DNA of 33,059 nucleotides from the NCBI GenBank assembly GCA_012519355.1, contig JAAYQJ010000191.1:1-33059 (forward strand), read 5' to 3'. Shown in pieces: positions 8,801 to 16,642 of this stretch (the first letter of the stretch is position 1; the number at the start of each line of letters is the position of its first letter). Origin of the DNA: Tissierellia bacterium. Its GTDB lineage: Bacteria > Bacillota > Clostridia > Tissierellales > Tissierellaceae. Below the pieces are notes generated by a model that ran no database searches, was not told the origin of the DNA, and was given only the letters and a program-made list of their open reading frames with translations. The position numbers and the translations under genes are program-made.

Positions 8801-9439
8801 ATGATGAAGTCATATTTAATAGTTATTATAATAGGATATTTGTTTGGATGCCTTCAATGGTCATACTTTTTAAGTAAAGGAATATTTAAAAAAGACATTA
8901 GAACCCTAGGAGGAGGCAATGCTGGTGCTTCTAATACTGTTGTCTCCTTGGGTTGGAAATGGGGAGTATTAGTTGCAATTTTAGATATATTAAAAGCCAT
9001 TGCCTCTATATTATTAGTAAGTTATCTAATTAAGCTATCTATAATAGAAGGAAATATCCTTCACCTATATTTAAATGGCCTCTTTGTAATCCTTGGCCAT
9101 GACTACCCCTTTTTCATGGGCTTCAAAGGAGGTAAAGGCACCGCCTCTCTTATAGGTATGATAGTTGCTATAGATTACAGACTGGGTGCCCTAGGTTTTT
9201 TAGTTATATTAATAGTTACAGTATTAACTGATTATATAGCTTTAGGTACTTTATCCCTGGTAACATTTTTCATCCTAGGAACAATTTACCTTGACTTTGG
9301 TCTATTCCCTACAATAATCACCATATTTATTGCACTATTGAGCCTTTATCATCATATACCCAATATAAAGGCTATTAAAAACAAGGAAGAAAGAGGACTT
9401 AGGGAGGCCCTAAGAAAGAAAGCACAACCTAAAGCTTAA
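8801..9439 (+). CDS. plsY: Glycerol-3-phosphate acyltransferase PlsY
   Basis: 212 residues, a five-transmembrane membrane enzyme that transfers the acyl group from acyl-phosphate to glycerol-3-phosphate in the first step of phospholipid synthesis. Seen: the three family motifs, YLFGCLQWSYFLSK near the N-terminus, RTLGGGNAGASNTV (glycine-rich motif) and GHDYPFFMGFKGGKGTAS, plus several long hydrophobic segments. The ATG at 8801 was chosen because TGGGGG ends six bases upstream; the upstream TTG at 8786 precedes the ribosome site. Transcribed alone. Its 3' end overlaps the end of the convergent chemotaxis pseudogene by 11 bp. Confidence 0.93.
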   Translation: MMKSYLIVIIIGYLFGCLQWSYFLSKGIFKKDIRTLGGGNAGASNTVVSLGWKWGVLVAILDILKAIASILLVSYLIKLSIIEGNILHLYLNGLFVILGHDYPFFMGFKGGKGTASLIGMIVAIDYRLGALGFLVILIVTVLTDYIALGTLSLVTFFILGTIYLDFGLFPTIITIFIALLSLYHHIPNIKAIKNKEERGLREALRKKAQPKA

Positions 9440-10190
9440 ATTTACTCACCAATACTTGCATATCATCTGCTAGACTTGCCAGTGCTTCACTGGCATTTGC
9501 TATTTCTTCCATGGCTGCAGTTTGTTCCTCCACAGAAGCAGAGGCTTCTTCTGTACTTGCAGCATTCTCCTGAGAAATAGCTGATAAGTTTTGCATTATA
9601 TCTATTATCAAGTCCTTCTCTTTCTCCATTTCTTCATCAGATCTAGATATCTTGTGGATTAGGCCTCTTATCCTTTCAATAGCTTCATTTATCCCTTCAA
9701 ATTTTATATTTGTTAATTTTACACTTTCTGATTGGGAGGCTACTATTACTTTTATTTCTTCCATAGTATTTACAGCATTTTCAGTTCTTGCCTTTAAGTC
9801 TTCAATAATTAGGGATAAATCTACAATAGGTTTAGAAATAGATCTTGCTAGGAGGCTTGCAGCTATTATTCCTAAGACTAAAAATCCCGTGGACCCTAAA
9901 ATTATGCTATTTCTTAAAAACTTTAAGGGACCTAATACATCCTCTTCTAAGCCTCCCACTCCTAATATCCAACCTGTATTCTTAACAGGGGCTATACCAA
10001 TATACCTCCTAAGACCAGATAACTCGTAATCGATTACCCCCTTGTTTCCTATACCTAGTTCATTTAATTTTACAACTAAGTCCTTATACTCTATATCCTC
10101 AAATATATTCTTATTATTGGTTAAATGGCTTGTATCATGGTGGGCATTAAAACTGCCATCACTTCCTATATCTTTACAATTGACTAAAAG
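9429..10190 (-). pseudogene. Methyl-accepting chemotaxis protein remnant, 5' truncated and lacking the hairpin tip
   Basis: One open frame still encodes the end of a dCache-type sensor (KDIGSDGSFNAHHDTSHL, then GLRRYIGIAPVKNTGWILGVG), a membrane helix, the start of a HAMP domain (ARSISKPIVDL), and then directly the C-terminal stretch of a receptor (IIEDLKARTENAVNTM to EEQTAAMEEIANASEALASLADDMQVLVSKFKL). The conserved signalling tip that binds CheA/CheW and the descending helix are missing, which points to an in-frame internal deletion of well over 100 residues. In-frame stop codons at 10191-10196 and the absence of an N-terminal membrane segment show the 5' part is also gone. A partial frame from GTG 9959 would still encode a short membrane protein, but signalling is not expected. 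Confidence 0.85.
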
Positions 10191-10284
10191 TTATTACAAC
10201 ATTTTATAAGACTTAGATGGTTATTTCAATGACGTTTTTACCATTTTCCTCCATATTAATAGCATTTACGTCATTAATTTTTGT

Positions 10285-10315
10285 CATAAAAAAATGACCC
10301 TTGAAAAGGTCATTT
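10285..10315 (-). terminator. Rho-independent terminator of the DEAD-box helicase gene
   Basis: On the minus strand AAATGACC pairs with GGGTCATTT around a 7-base loop, followed by a run of T. It begins immediately after the helicase stop codon. Confidence 0.85.
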
Positions 10316-10317
10316 CT

Positions 10318-11916
10318 TTATTTTCTCTTTGGATTTGCTATTTCTACCTTTACTCTTGTACCCTTTATCCTTGAACCATTCAACCTATCAAGGACATCTC
10401 CAGCATAATCACCTGGCACTTCTATAAAGGTAAACTTATCATATAGGTCTATATTTCCCACCAACTTTTTAGGCATGCCTGTTGCATCTAATAATGCAGA
10501 AAGTATATGTCTAGGGCTTACTCCCTTCTTCCTTCCAATATTTAAGTGGATTCTTACTGGAGATGAGCCTCCCTTAGTTTTACTTTGAAAATCTACTGTG
10601 TCTAACTCCTCATGGCCATCTAGCCTATTTTCAGTCATATAAAACTTAAGCAAGGCTGCCCCAATATCAAAGGAGGTATAGTCCTCTTGTAAAAGATTTT
10701 CTAGGATTTTCTCATACTTACTTAAATCTTCATTATCTATTTCCCTTTTTATCTTTTCTAACATTATATTAGTATAGTTGGCCTCAATATCCTTTAAGGT
10801 TGGTAAATCCTTTCTTGCAATTTTTGTTTTTGTATACCTTTGTATGTCCCTAAGTTTATAGATATCCCTGCCAGCTACAAAGCTAAAGGCCTTTCCTTCC
10901 CTGCCTGCCCTTGCAGTCCTGCCTATCCTGTGGACATAATACTCTTCGTCCTGGGGCAGGTCATAGTTTATAACTAAGTCTACTTCGTCAACGTCTATTC
11001 CCCTAGCTGCCACATCTGTAGCTACTAAAATATCTATGGTTCCCTTTCTAAATTTACCCATTACTGTGTCTCTTTGGGATTGTTTTAAATCTCCGTGGAG
11101 TCCATCAGCAAAATATCCCCTGCTCTGTAATTCTTCAGTTAATTCATCTACCTTTTTCTTAGTATTGCAGAATACTACTGTAAGTTTTGGGTTGTACATA
11201 TCTATTAATCTAGATAGGATTTCCGTCTTCATATGTTCCTTTAATTCAAAATAAACTTGCTCTACCTTAGGTACCGTTAACTCCTTGTGGACCACCTTGA
11301 TTATTTCAGGGTTGGTCTGGTACCTTTTAGCAAATCTAATGATCTCTTCAGGCATGGTTGCTGAGAAGAATATGGTTTGCCTTTCTTCATTCAGTTGGTT
11401 CATTACAAGGGCAATATCCTCCCTAAATCCCATATCAAACATTTCATCCGCTTCGTCTAGTACCATCATCTTTACATTATCTAGTTTAAGTGTCCTTCTC
11501 CTGATATGGTCTAATACCCTACCAGGAGTCCCGATTACAATATTGACTCCTTTTTTTAAGGCCTTTATCTGCCTTTCTATAGGCTGCCCACCATATACAG
11601 GTAGCATAGTTAAACCTTTCTTATATTTTCCTAATTTTGCAATTTCCTCTGAAACTTGAATAGATAGCTCCCTTGTAGGACATAGGACTAAAGCTTGAAC
11701 ATGTTTGTCTTCAAGGTCACATCTTTCAATAATTGGTATACCAAAGGCAGCAGTCTTTCCCGTTCCTGTTTGTGCTTGACCTATTATATCCCTGCCTTCT
11801 AATAATATAGGTATTGCTTGGGATTGGATTGGGGACATTTCCTCAAAACCCATATCTTGAATACCTTTTTGTACTTCCCAAGATAAATTAATATCTTCAA
11901 ATCTTAATTTTTCCAT
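10318..11916 (-). CDS. DEAD-box ATP-dependent RNA helicase with C-terminal DbpA-type RNA-binding domain
   Basis: 532 residues. Seen in order: Q motif (FEDINLSWEVQKGIQDMGF), Walker A AQTGTGKT, PTRELSIQ, TPGRVLDH, VLDEADEMFDMGF, SAT motif, then the second RecA lobe with VATDVAARGIDVDEVDLVINYD and HRIGRTARAGREG. The C-terminal region (VRIHLNIGRKKGVSPRHIL to RIKGTRVKVEIANPKRK) is a DbpA/CsdA RRM-like domain, so this is the DeaD/CsdA group, which unwinds RNA in ribosome assembly and cold adaptation. The start was set at the ATG at 11916 (MEKLRFEDINLSW) because the frame upstream has no family homology and AAGGAGGA lies 11 bases before it. It has its own promoter and terminator. Naming it deaD or cshA would be a guess. 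Confidence 0.92.
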   Translation of the reverse strand: MEKLRFEDINLSWEVQKGIQDMGFEEMSPIQSQAIPILLEGRDIIGQAQTGTGKTAAFGIPIIERCDLEDKHVQALVLCPTRELSIQVSEEIAKLGKYKKGLTMLPVYGGQPIERQIKALKKGVNIVIGTPGRVLDHIRRRTLKLDNVKMMVLDEADEMFDMGFREDIALVMNQLNEERQTIFFSATMPEEIIRFAKRYQTNPEIIKVVHKELTVPKVEQVYFELKEHMKTEILSRLIDMYNPKLTVVFCNTKKKVDELTEELQSRGYFADGLHGDLKQSQRDTVMGKFRKGTIDILVATDVAARGIDVDEVDLVINYDLPQDEEYYVHRIGRTARAGREGKAFSFVAGRDIYKLRDIQRYTKTKIARKDLPTLKDIEANYTNIMLEKIKREIDNEDLSKYEKILENLLQEDYTSFDIGAALLKFYMTENRLDGHEELDTVDFQSKTKGGSSPVRIHLNIGRKKGVSPRHILSALLDATGMPKKLVGNIDLYDKFTFIEVPGDYAGDVLDRLNGSRIKGTRVKVEIANPKRK

Positions 11917-11949
11917 TAAATATATCTTCCTCCTTAATCTTAGCCTTAT

Positions 11950-11978
11950 AAGTATATACATAATGTTTACTAATTGCA
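11950..11978 (-). promoter_or_regulatory. Sigma-A promoter of the DEAD-box helicase gene
   Basis: Read on the minus strand: TTGCAA (11978-11973), 17 bases, TATACT (11955-11950). This places the transcription start about 25-30 bases before the helicase ATG. Confidence 0.65.
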
Positions 11979-12000
11979 AGGAAAATATTTACATATTTTC
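11979..12000. promoter_or_regulatory. Perfect inverted repeat abutting the helicase -35 box
   Basis: GGAAAATAT, TTAC, ATATTTTCC: two 9-bp arms around 4 bases, directly adjacent to the -35 hexamer of the helicase promoter. The position suits a regulator-binding site; it has no T-run and no adjacent gene end, so a terminator is unlikely. Confidence 0.4.
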
Positions 12001-12164
12001 CACCCTATTTTAAATTAGATTTCCCTATCTTATACTTGTTTATAACATGAAATTAGGAGAAACTATGTTAAAGCAATTAAAGCTAGCATAAATATTGGAT
12101 TCTATTATGGAGGAGAAAAAATAATTTAGAGGCTCAAAATATCTCTATGGAAATTTTTATTCTA

Positions 12165-12173
12165 TGTTATAAT
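12165..12173 (+). promoter_or_regulatory. Extended -10 promoter of pepF
   Basis: TGTTATAAT is a perfect extended -10 element 34 bases before the pepF start; no good -35 is visible, as is common for such promoters. The sequence between 12001 and 12160 holds no supported gene. Confidence 0.5.
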
Positions 12174-12206
12174 AGTATTATCTAAAATTTGGAAAGGTGG
12201 GGTATT

Positions 12207-13976
12207 ATGCGTTGGAGTCTAAAGGAGTTATATACATCCTTTGAATCTGAAGAATTTTTAAAGGACTTGGAGAAATTAGATAAGTTAATAGTGGAATTTA
12301 ATAATTGGGCCAATGAAAATCTTTTATCCATAGACAATCCTGTGGAAAAAATGGAAAAATTCATAGTCTATTCACAAGACCTATCAACACTCTTTACAAG
12401 GTTAGCCTCCTTTGCTTCTTTGACATCAGCAGTTGATGCAAAAAATGAAGTGGCCTTAAAAAACCTTGATAGGTTGGTAATAAAAGGCTCAGAGTTAACT
12501 AAGCCAAATGTACAATTTCAAAGTTTCATAAAAGACTTAGACAATCTAGATGAACTAATCAATACTTCAGAATTGCTAAGAGAGCATAAGTTTTATTTAC
12601 AAGAGATCAAAAAGAGAAGTAGATATATGCTTAGTGAAAAGGAAGAAGTCCTTATTTCAAAGCTAACTAATACTGGTTCTACTGCTTGGACTAATTTACA
12701 GAATAAAATTACTTCCACCTTAATGGTTGAAGTTAATATTGATGGAGAGGAAAAATCCATACCACTACCTGCAGCTAGAAACCTAGCCTATGATAAGGAC
12801 CCTGCTAAGAGGAAGGCTGGTTATGAAGCAGAGCTTAAGGCCTACAAAAAGATTGAAGAATCCTCTGCTGCAGCCTTAAATGGAATCAAGGGAGAGGTAA
12901 TTACCCTTGCTGAATTAAGAGGATATAAGTCACCCTTAGAAGAAACTATCTTAAACTCCAGGATGGATGAGGAAACCTTAAATGCAATGCTTACAGCCAT
13001 GAAAGAGTTTTTACCAGTATTCCATAAGTATTATAGAAGGAAGGCAGAGTTACTTGGATATGAAAATGGCCTACCTTTCTATGAAATGTTTGCCCCAATT
13101 GGTGAAGTAAACAGGACCTTTACCTATGATGAGGCTATGGAATATATAATAAAGAATTTTAGAACCTTCTCAGATAAACTTGGAGATTTTGCTAAAAACG
13201 CCTATGAAAACAATTGGTTAGATGTAGAGCCTAGAGAAGGTAAAAGAGGTGGAGCCTTCTGCTCAAACCTTCATCCAATAGGAGAAAGTAGGATTATGGC
13301 TAATTTCAGTGGCAGCTTCTCCAATATGACCACCCTTGCCCATGAACTAGGTCACGGCTACCATGGTTCTTGCTTAAAGGATGAAAGTATATTAAATAGT
13401 CGCTATCCAATGCCTATAGCTGAAACAGCCTCCATATTCTGTGAAACCATAGTTGTCAATGCAGCCTTAAATGAGGCCAACCAAGAGGAAGCCATAGGTA
13501 TATTAGAAGCCTCTATTTCCGATGCAGGCCAAGTCATAGTAGATATCTATAGTAGGTTCTTATTTGAATCTGAATTATTTGAAAGAAGAAAGAACAATGC
13601 CTTATCAGTAAATGAGCTTAAGGAAATTATGTTAGAAGCACAAAAAGAGGCCTATGGTAATGGATTAGACCATAACCACCTCCACCCATATATGTGGCTA
13701 AATAAACCTCATTATTATACAGCAAGTAGAAACTTCTATAATTTCCCCTATGCCTTTGGCCTATTATTCTCCAAGGGCTTGTATGCTGAATACCTAAAGA
13801 GGGGTCAAGAATTTGTTAAGGAATACGATGAACTCCTAAATGCCACAGGCAAGAACGATATTAAAGATGTGGCCATGAGGATGAAGATAGATGTTACAGA
13901 TCCTGAATTCTTTAGATCTTCCTTAAGATTAATTGAAAAGGATATAGAAAAGTTTATAGAGTTGACCAACAAATAA
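12207..13976 (+). CDS. pepF: Oligoendopeptidase F, M3B family zinc peptidase
   Basis: 589 residues, the usual length. Cytosolic metallopeptidase that cleaves short peptides. Seen: zinc motif HELGH at 379-383 (TTLAHELGHGYHG), the third ligand E406 in MPIAETASIFCE, and the C-terminal substrate-binding HPYMWLNKPHYYTASRNFYNFPYAFG region with the conserved tyrosines and histidines. No signal peptide. The start was set at the ATG at 12207 (MRWSLKELY), six bases after AAGGTGGGG; a TTG at 12189 lies before the ribosome site. Monocistronic, between an extended -10 promoter and a bidirectional terminator. Confidence 0.92.
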   Translation: MRWSLKELYTSFESEEFLKDLEKLDKLIVEFNNWANENLLSIDNPVEKMEKFIVYSQDLSTLFTRLASFASLTSAVDAKNEVALKNLDRLVIKGSELTKPNVQFQSFIKDLDNLDELINTSELLREHKFYLQEIKKRSRYMLSEKEEVLISKLTNTGSTAWTNLQNKITSTLMVEVNIDGEEKSIPLPAARNLAYDKDPAKRKAGYEAELKAYKKIEESSAAALNGIKGEVITLAELRGYKSPLEETILNSRMDEETLNAMLTAMKEFLPVFHKYYRRKAELLGYENGLPFYEMFAPIGEVNRTFTYDEAMEYIIKNFRTFSDKLGDFAKNAYENNWLDVEPREGKRGGAFCSNLHPIGESRIMANFSGSFSNMTTLAHELGHGYHGSCLKDESILNSRYPMPIAETASIFCETIVVNAALNEANQEEAIGILEASISDAGQVIVDIYSRFLFESELFERRKNNALSVNELKEIMLEAQKEAYGNGLDHNHLHPYMWLNKPHYYTASRNFYNFPYAFGLLFSKGLYAEYLKRGQEFVKEYDELLNATGKNDIKDVAMRMKIDVTDPEFFRSSLRLIEKDIEKFIELTNK

Positions 13977-14002
13977 AATTGGGGAGTTTTCTCCCCAATT
14001 TT
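13975..14002. terminator. Bidirectional terminator between pepF and the M56 peptidase gene
   Basis: AAAATTGGGGAG and CTCCCCAATTTT form a 12-bp stem around TTTT. The stem begins within the pepF stop codon and ends four bases from the stop of the convergent gene. Confidence 0.85.
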
Positions 14003-14005
14003 GCT

Positions 14006-16102
14006 TTATGGTATATATTGTTCTTCTATTCTAGTTACAAAGCCATCCTTTGTATATACATGATAAAGTGGAGTATATTCTATACTATTGTTATATTCCA
14101 CAAATTCCTTCTTTGAAAGGCTTTTATGCTTTGATATGTCACTCCAATCTAAGATTAAATATATGGTATCCTCCGAAACATCTAAGGATGTAGGGTAATT
14201 ATCTGGGTTATATACATAGAAACCACTAGGCATATGGTAGTCTTTATCTAGATTTAACTCTGAAATCCTTTCTTCATCTTCAAGTGTTAAGAATTCAACC
14301 CTGTCTAGGTGAAATATCCTCTCCTCTAAAGTCATCATAGTAATATAGCCAATATAATGGCTTTCTGGACTTTCATTAAAATCATCAATTGTAGCTGGGT
14401 TAATGACTTGTAAATCATCTTTTTTCACTAAAACTTGGCCTAAAATATTTATTATATAGTCATAGGCAACTTCCACAGGGTCAGTAAGCCATGGTTTAGC
14501 ATTCTGGTCACTTTCTATTTGCAAGTTACGATAATATTCCTCTATGGCCATATCTGCTTCTAGGTCTTGATATGCCAGATAAACGTTTCCATTGCCATCC
14601 ATCCACCTTTCAACAGCCCAGATGCCACTATCCCCTTGTACTAGAGGTTGAGATAAAAGTAGCTGGCTAGTTTCCCCTGTAGATAGGGGGAATTTAATGA
14701 CCACATGGTCACCTTCATAGGTCTCATTAGGTAAAACACCCTTATCTTCTAATAGCCTACGAATGGCTAAAGCTGCTAGCTCAGGAGTATCTAGACTAGA
14801 TTCTAACCTATCAACATTCCCCAGGTATACTAAGTTGTCATTTTCATAGCTAAAGGCTAGATAGGGGTTGCCTGATGGACCTTCATCAAGAAGCCATCCA
14901 TCCTCTATATACATACCACCTGCTATTACTACTCCCTCCATACTTTCAGGTCTCAACCTATATTCCAATTTCCATAGTTCAACTGGGTTTGGAAGTATAT
15001 CCTCAATAGTGAACAATTTTTCTAACCTAGTAATCTCCTTATCCACAATTTTGAAATCTCCCCATTCTGCCTTCTCAAGGATTTGGATTTGATTATCTAT
15101 ATATTCCCAGGCAAAGTCTTCTATACTTTTACCTAGATCCCTTTCATCTCCAATATGGACATCCTTATCAGGTGGATTGCTTAAGAGTCCCACACCTAAT
15201 ACTATAATTGCAATCAAAGCAAGTATTGTAACCCAAAACTTTGGCTTTTTATAGTTTAATATGTTCTTAATCCTGCCCTTTGTATTATTCTCTCCAAAGG
15301 CAATAGGTGAGCCCCCAATTGTCCTTCTACCAAGGGAGAGGGATAGTAAGGAATTAGAATAGTCTTTCTTAATACCATAACCTAATTCCCTGATTACTGA
15401 CTCATCACAGGATTTTTCCATGTCTTCAACCATTAGTTGAAAGGCCAACCATGCCATTGGGTTAAACCAATGGATAGACATGATTAAAAATCCTATAAAC
15501 TTTATAATATGGTCCTTCCTCTTTATATGGGTTTCTTCGTGCTTGATAATATAAGGTTCTTCTGTTTTAGAAAGATTTCTTGGTAGGTAGATTTTTGGCT
15601 TTATCAATCCAAAAACAAAAGGACTGCCTATAGAGTCAGCAAGATATATATTACCATAATAATGGGAGGCTGATTTTAAACTCCTTGATAGCCTTAATGT
15701 AGTTAATATGCTATAGGCTAATAGTATAATCAAGCCTATAAGCCATATTATACTCCCTATTGAAATCCAGACTTGTATGGGATTTATACTTGCCTCAATA
15801 GGTGGTGGTGTAGGCAGGACCCTATTTACTGCTCCATCAATTACCCTAACCCCGCTTTGGATCTGGGGTAGAGGTGTATAGGCTATGTTTTCTGGTATAG
15901 TCCTTGTATTAATAGATACTAGGCTAAATATGCTCTCAAAGAAAAAGGGAAAAACCAGTCTAAAAAATGCTATTCCCCAAAGACCATAGGAAAAAATCTT
16001 AGGTGCCCTTTTCAAAAAGAGCCTAGCCAAGATAATAAATAGTATTACATAAGTGGAGGTAATACTCATATTGATAATTTGCAAAAATATTCTCTCCATC
16101 AT
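14006..16102 (-). CDS. BlaR1/MecR1-like M56 membrane metallopeptidase with a non-PBP extracellular region
   Basis: 698 residues. Seen: N-terminal membrane helices (about 12-30, 40-60, 112-132), a cytosolic M56 domain with zinc motif HEETH at 188-192 and a downstream acidic ligand region MEKSCDESVI (about 228-237), a helix near 203-222, and a final membrane helix (FWVTILALIAIIVLGVGLL, 289-307). The last 380 residues lie outside the cell and show none of the penicillin-binding S-x-x-K, SxN or KTG motifs of BlaR1. Known: M56 sensors cleave or inactivate the partner BlaI repressor when the outer domain binds a ligand. Inference: it senses a signal other than beta-lactam acylation. The ATG overlaps the blaI stop (ATGA), so the pair is translationally coupled. 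Confidence 0.87.
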   Translation of the reverse strand: MMERIFLQIINMSITSTYVILFIILARLFLKRAPKIFSYGLWGIAFFRLVFPFFFESIFSLVSINTRTIPENIAYTPLPQIQSGVRVIDGAVNRVLPTPPPIEASINPIQVWISIGSIIWLIGLIILLAYSILTTLRLSRSLKSASHYYGNIYLADSIGSPFVFGLIKPKIYLPRNLSKTEEPYIIKHEETHIKRKDHIIKFIGFLIMSIHWFNPMAWLAFQLMVEDMEKSCDESVIRELGYGIKKDYSNSLLSLSLGRRTIGGSPIAFGENNTKGRIKNILNYKKPKFWVTILALIAIIVLGVGLLSNPPDKDVHIGDERDLGKSIEDFAWEYIDNQIQILEKAEWGDFKIVDKEITRLEKLFTIEDILPNPVELWKLEYRLRPESMEGVVIAGGMYIEDGWLLDEGPSGNPYLAFSYENDNLVYLGNVDRLESSLDTPELAALAIRRLLEDKGVLPNETYEGDHVVIKFPLSTGETSQLLLSQPLVQGDSGIWAVERWMDGNGNVYLAYQDLEADMAIEEYYRNLQIESDQNAKPWLTDPVEVAYDYIINILGQVLVKKDDLQVINPATIDDFNESPESHYIGYITMMTLEERIFHLDRVEFLTLEDEERISELNLDKDYHMPSGFYVYNPDNYPTSLDVSEDTIYLILDWSDISKHKSLSKKEFVEYNNSIEYTPLYHVYTKDGFVTRIEEQYIP

Positions 16103-16464
16103 TCTTCACCCCTGTATTCATTTATCAATTTCTCTATTTCCTGAACTTCCTTTTGACTAAGTTTTCTTCTTCTTGTAAAGGCTGCTAGAAACCTAGGTAA
16201 GGAACCATTAAAATTTTCTTCAACAAAGATTTTACTCTGTTCAGCATGATAGTCTTCCTTCTTTACTATTGCCTTTACAATGCTATTTTTATTTTCAACT
16301 ATCTTCTTTTGCTCCAGTCTTTTTAACATGGTATAGGTAGTAGATTTTTTCCAGTTAAACCTATCCTCACATATTTTTACCAAATCAGGTGACTTAATAG
16401 GTTCATTTTCCCATATTATATCTGCTAAATTCTCCTCAGCTTCAGTAAGTCTATATTCGGCCAT
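16099..16464 (-). CDS. BlaI/MecI-family transcriptional repressor
   Basis: 121 residues, full family length. Seen: winged helix from the N-terminus (YRLTEAEENLADIIWENEP, then WKKSTTYTMLKRLEQKKIV) and a C-terminal dimerisation helix region (FLAAFTRRRKLSQKEVQEIEKLI). Known: BlaI dimers bind palindromic operators over their own promoter and are released by proteolysis triggered by the partner M56 sensor. Two 17-bp palindromes lie between its promoter elements and its start. Overlaps the M56 gene by four bases. The divergent genes are ddl-murF, so control of cell-wall genes is possible but not shown. Confidence 0.9.
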   Translation of the reverse strand: MAEYRLTEAEENLADIIWENEPIKSPDLVKICEDRFNWKKSTTYTMLKRLEQKKIVENKNSIVKAIVKKEDYHAEQSKIFVEENFNGSLPRFLAAFTRRRKLSQKEVQEIEKLINEYRGEE

Positions 16465-16481
16465 TAAAACAACTCCCTTCG

Positions 16482-16526
16482 GTCTATGCTTTGTAGACTA
16501 TCAATTATAGTCTATGTATTGTAGAC
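16482..16526. promoter_or_regulatory. Tandem palindromic operators, likely BlaI sites
   Basis: Two copies of a 17-bp palindrome with the pattern GTCTAtgyntTGTAGAC: GTCTATGCTTTGTAGAC (16482-16498) and GTCTATGTATTGTAGAC (16510-16526), starts 28 bp apart. Between them TAGACTAT-CAATT-ATAGTCTA makes a third overlapping inverted repeat. The sites cover the -10 and the downstream part of the blaI promoter, the arrangement expected for autorepression. Confidence 0.75.
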
Positions 16527-16537
16527 CAAATTGTCAA
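16509..16537 (-). promoter_or_regulatory. Promoter of the blaI-M56 pair
   Basis: On the minus strand TTGACA (16537-16532), 17 bases, TAGACT (16514-16509). The spacer and -10 lie inside the second palindrome, so repressor binding would block RNA polymerase. Confidence 0.6.
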
Positions 16538-16598
16538 TAGTTTTTTTCATTTGTAATCAAATTGTAAGAATATTATTAGAATCTTTTTCAATATTTTA

Positions 16599-16607
16599 TG
16601 ATATAAT
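16599..16607 (+). promoter_or_regulatory. Extended -10 promoter of ddl-murF
   Basis: TGATATAAT is an extended -10 element 35 bases before the ddl start. No clear -35. It is about 75 bp from the nearer palindrome and so not directly covered by it. Confidence 0.5.
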
Positions 16608-16642
16608 GCTTTTAATAAATCTAAGTTTTGGGAGGATATAGA

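Noticed and set aside
10229-10273. Inverted repeat AATGACGT ... ACGTCATT
   Set aside because: Only 8 bp with a 30-base gap, in decayed sequence; may be chance.
10227-10290. Minus-strand reading MTKINDVNAINMEENGKNVIEITI next to the receptor pseudogene
   Set aside because: 24 codons without a ribosome site, starting in the T-run of the helicase terminator; probably debris, not a gene.
12065-12091. Short ORF MLKQLKLA with AGGAGA upstream, before pepF
   Set aside because: Only eight codons, no regulatory codon pattern, and it lies upstream of the extended -10 of pepF, so it is not in the predicted pepF leader.
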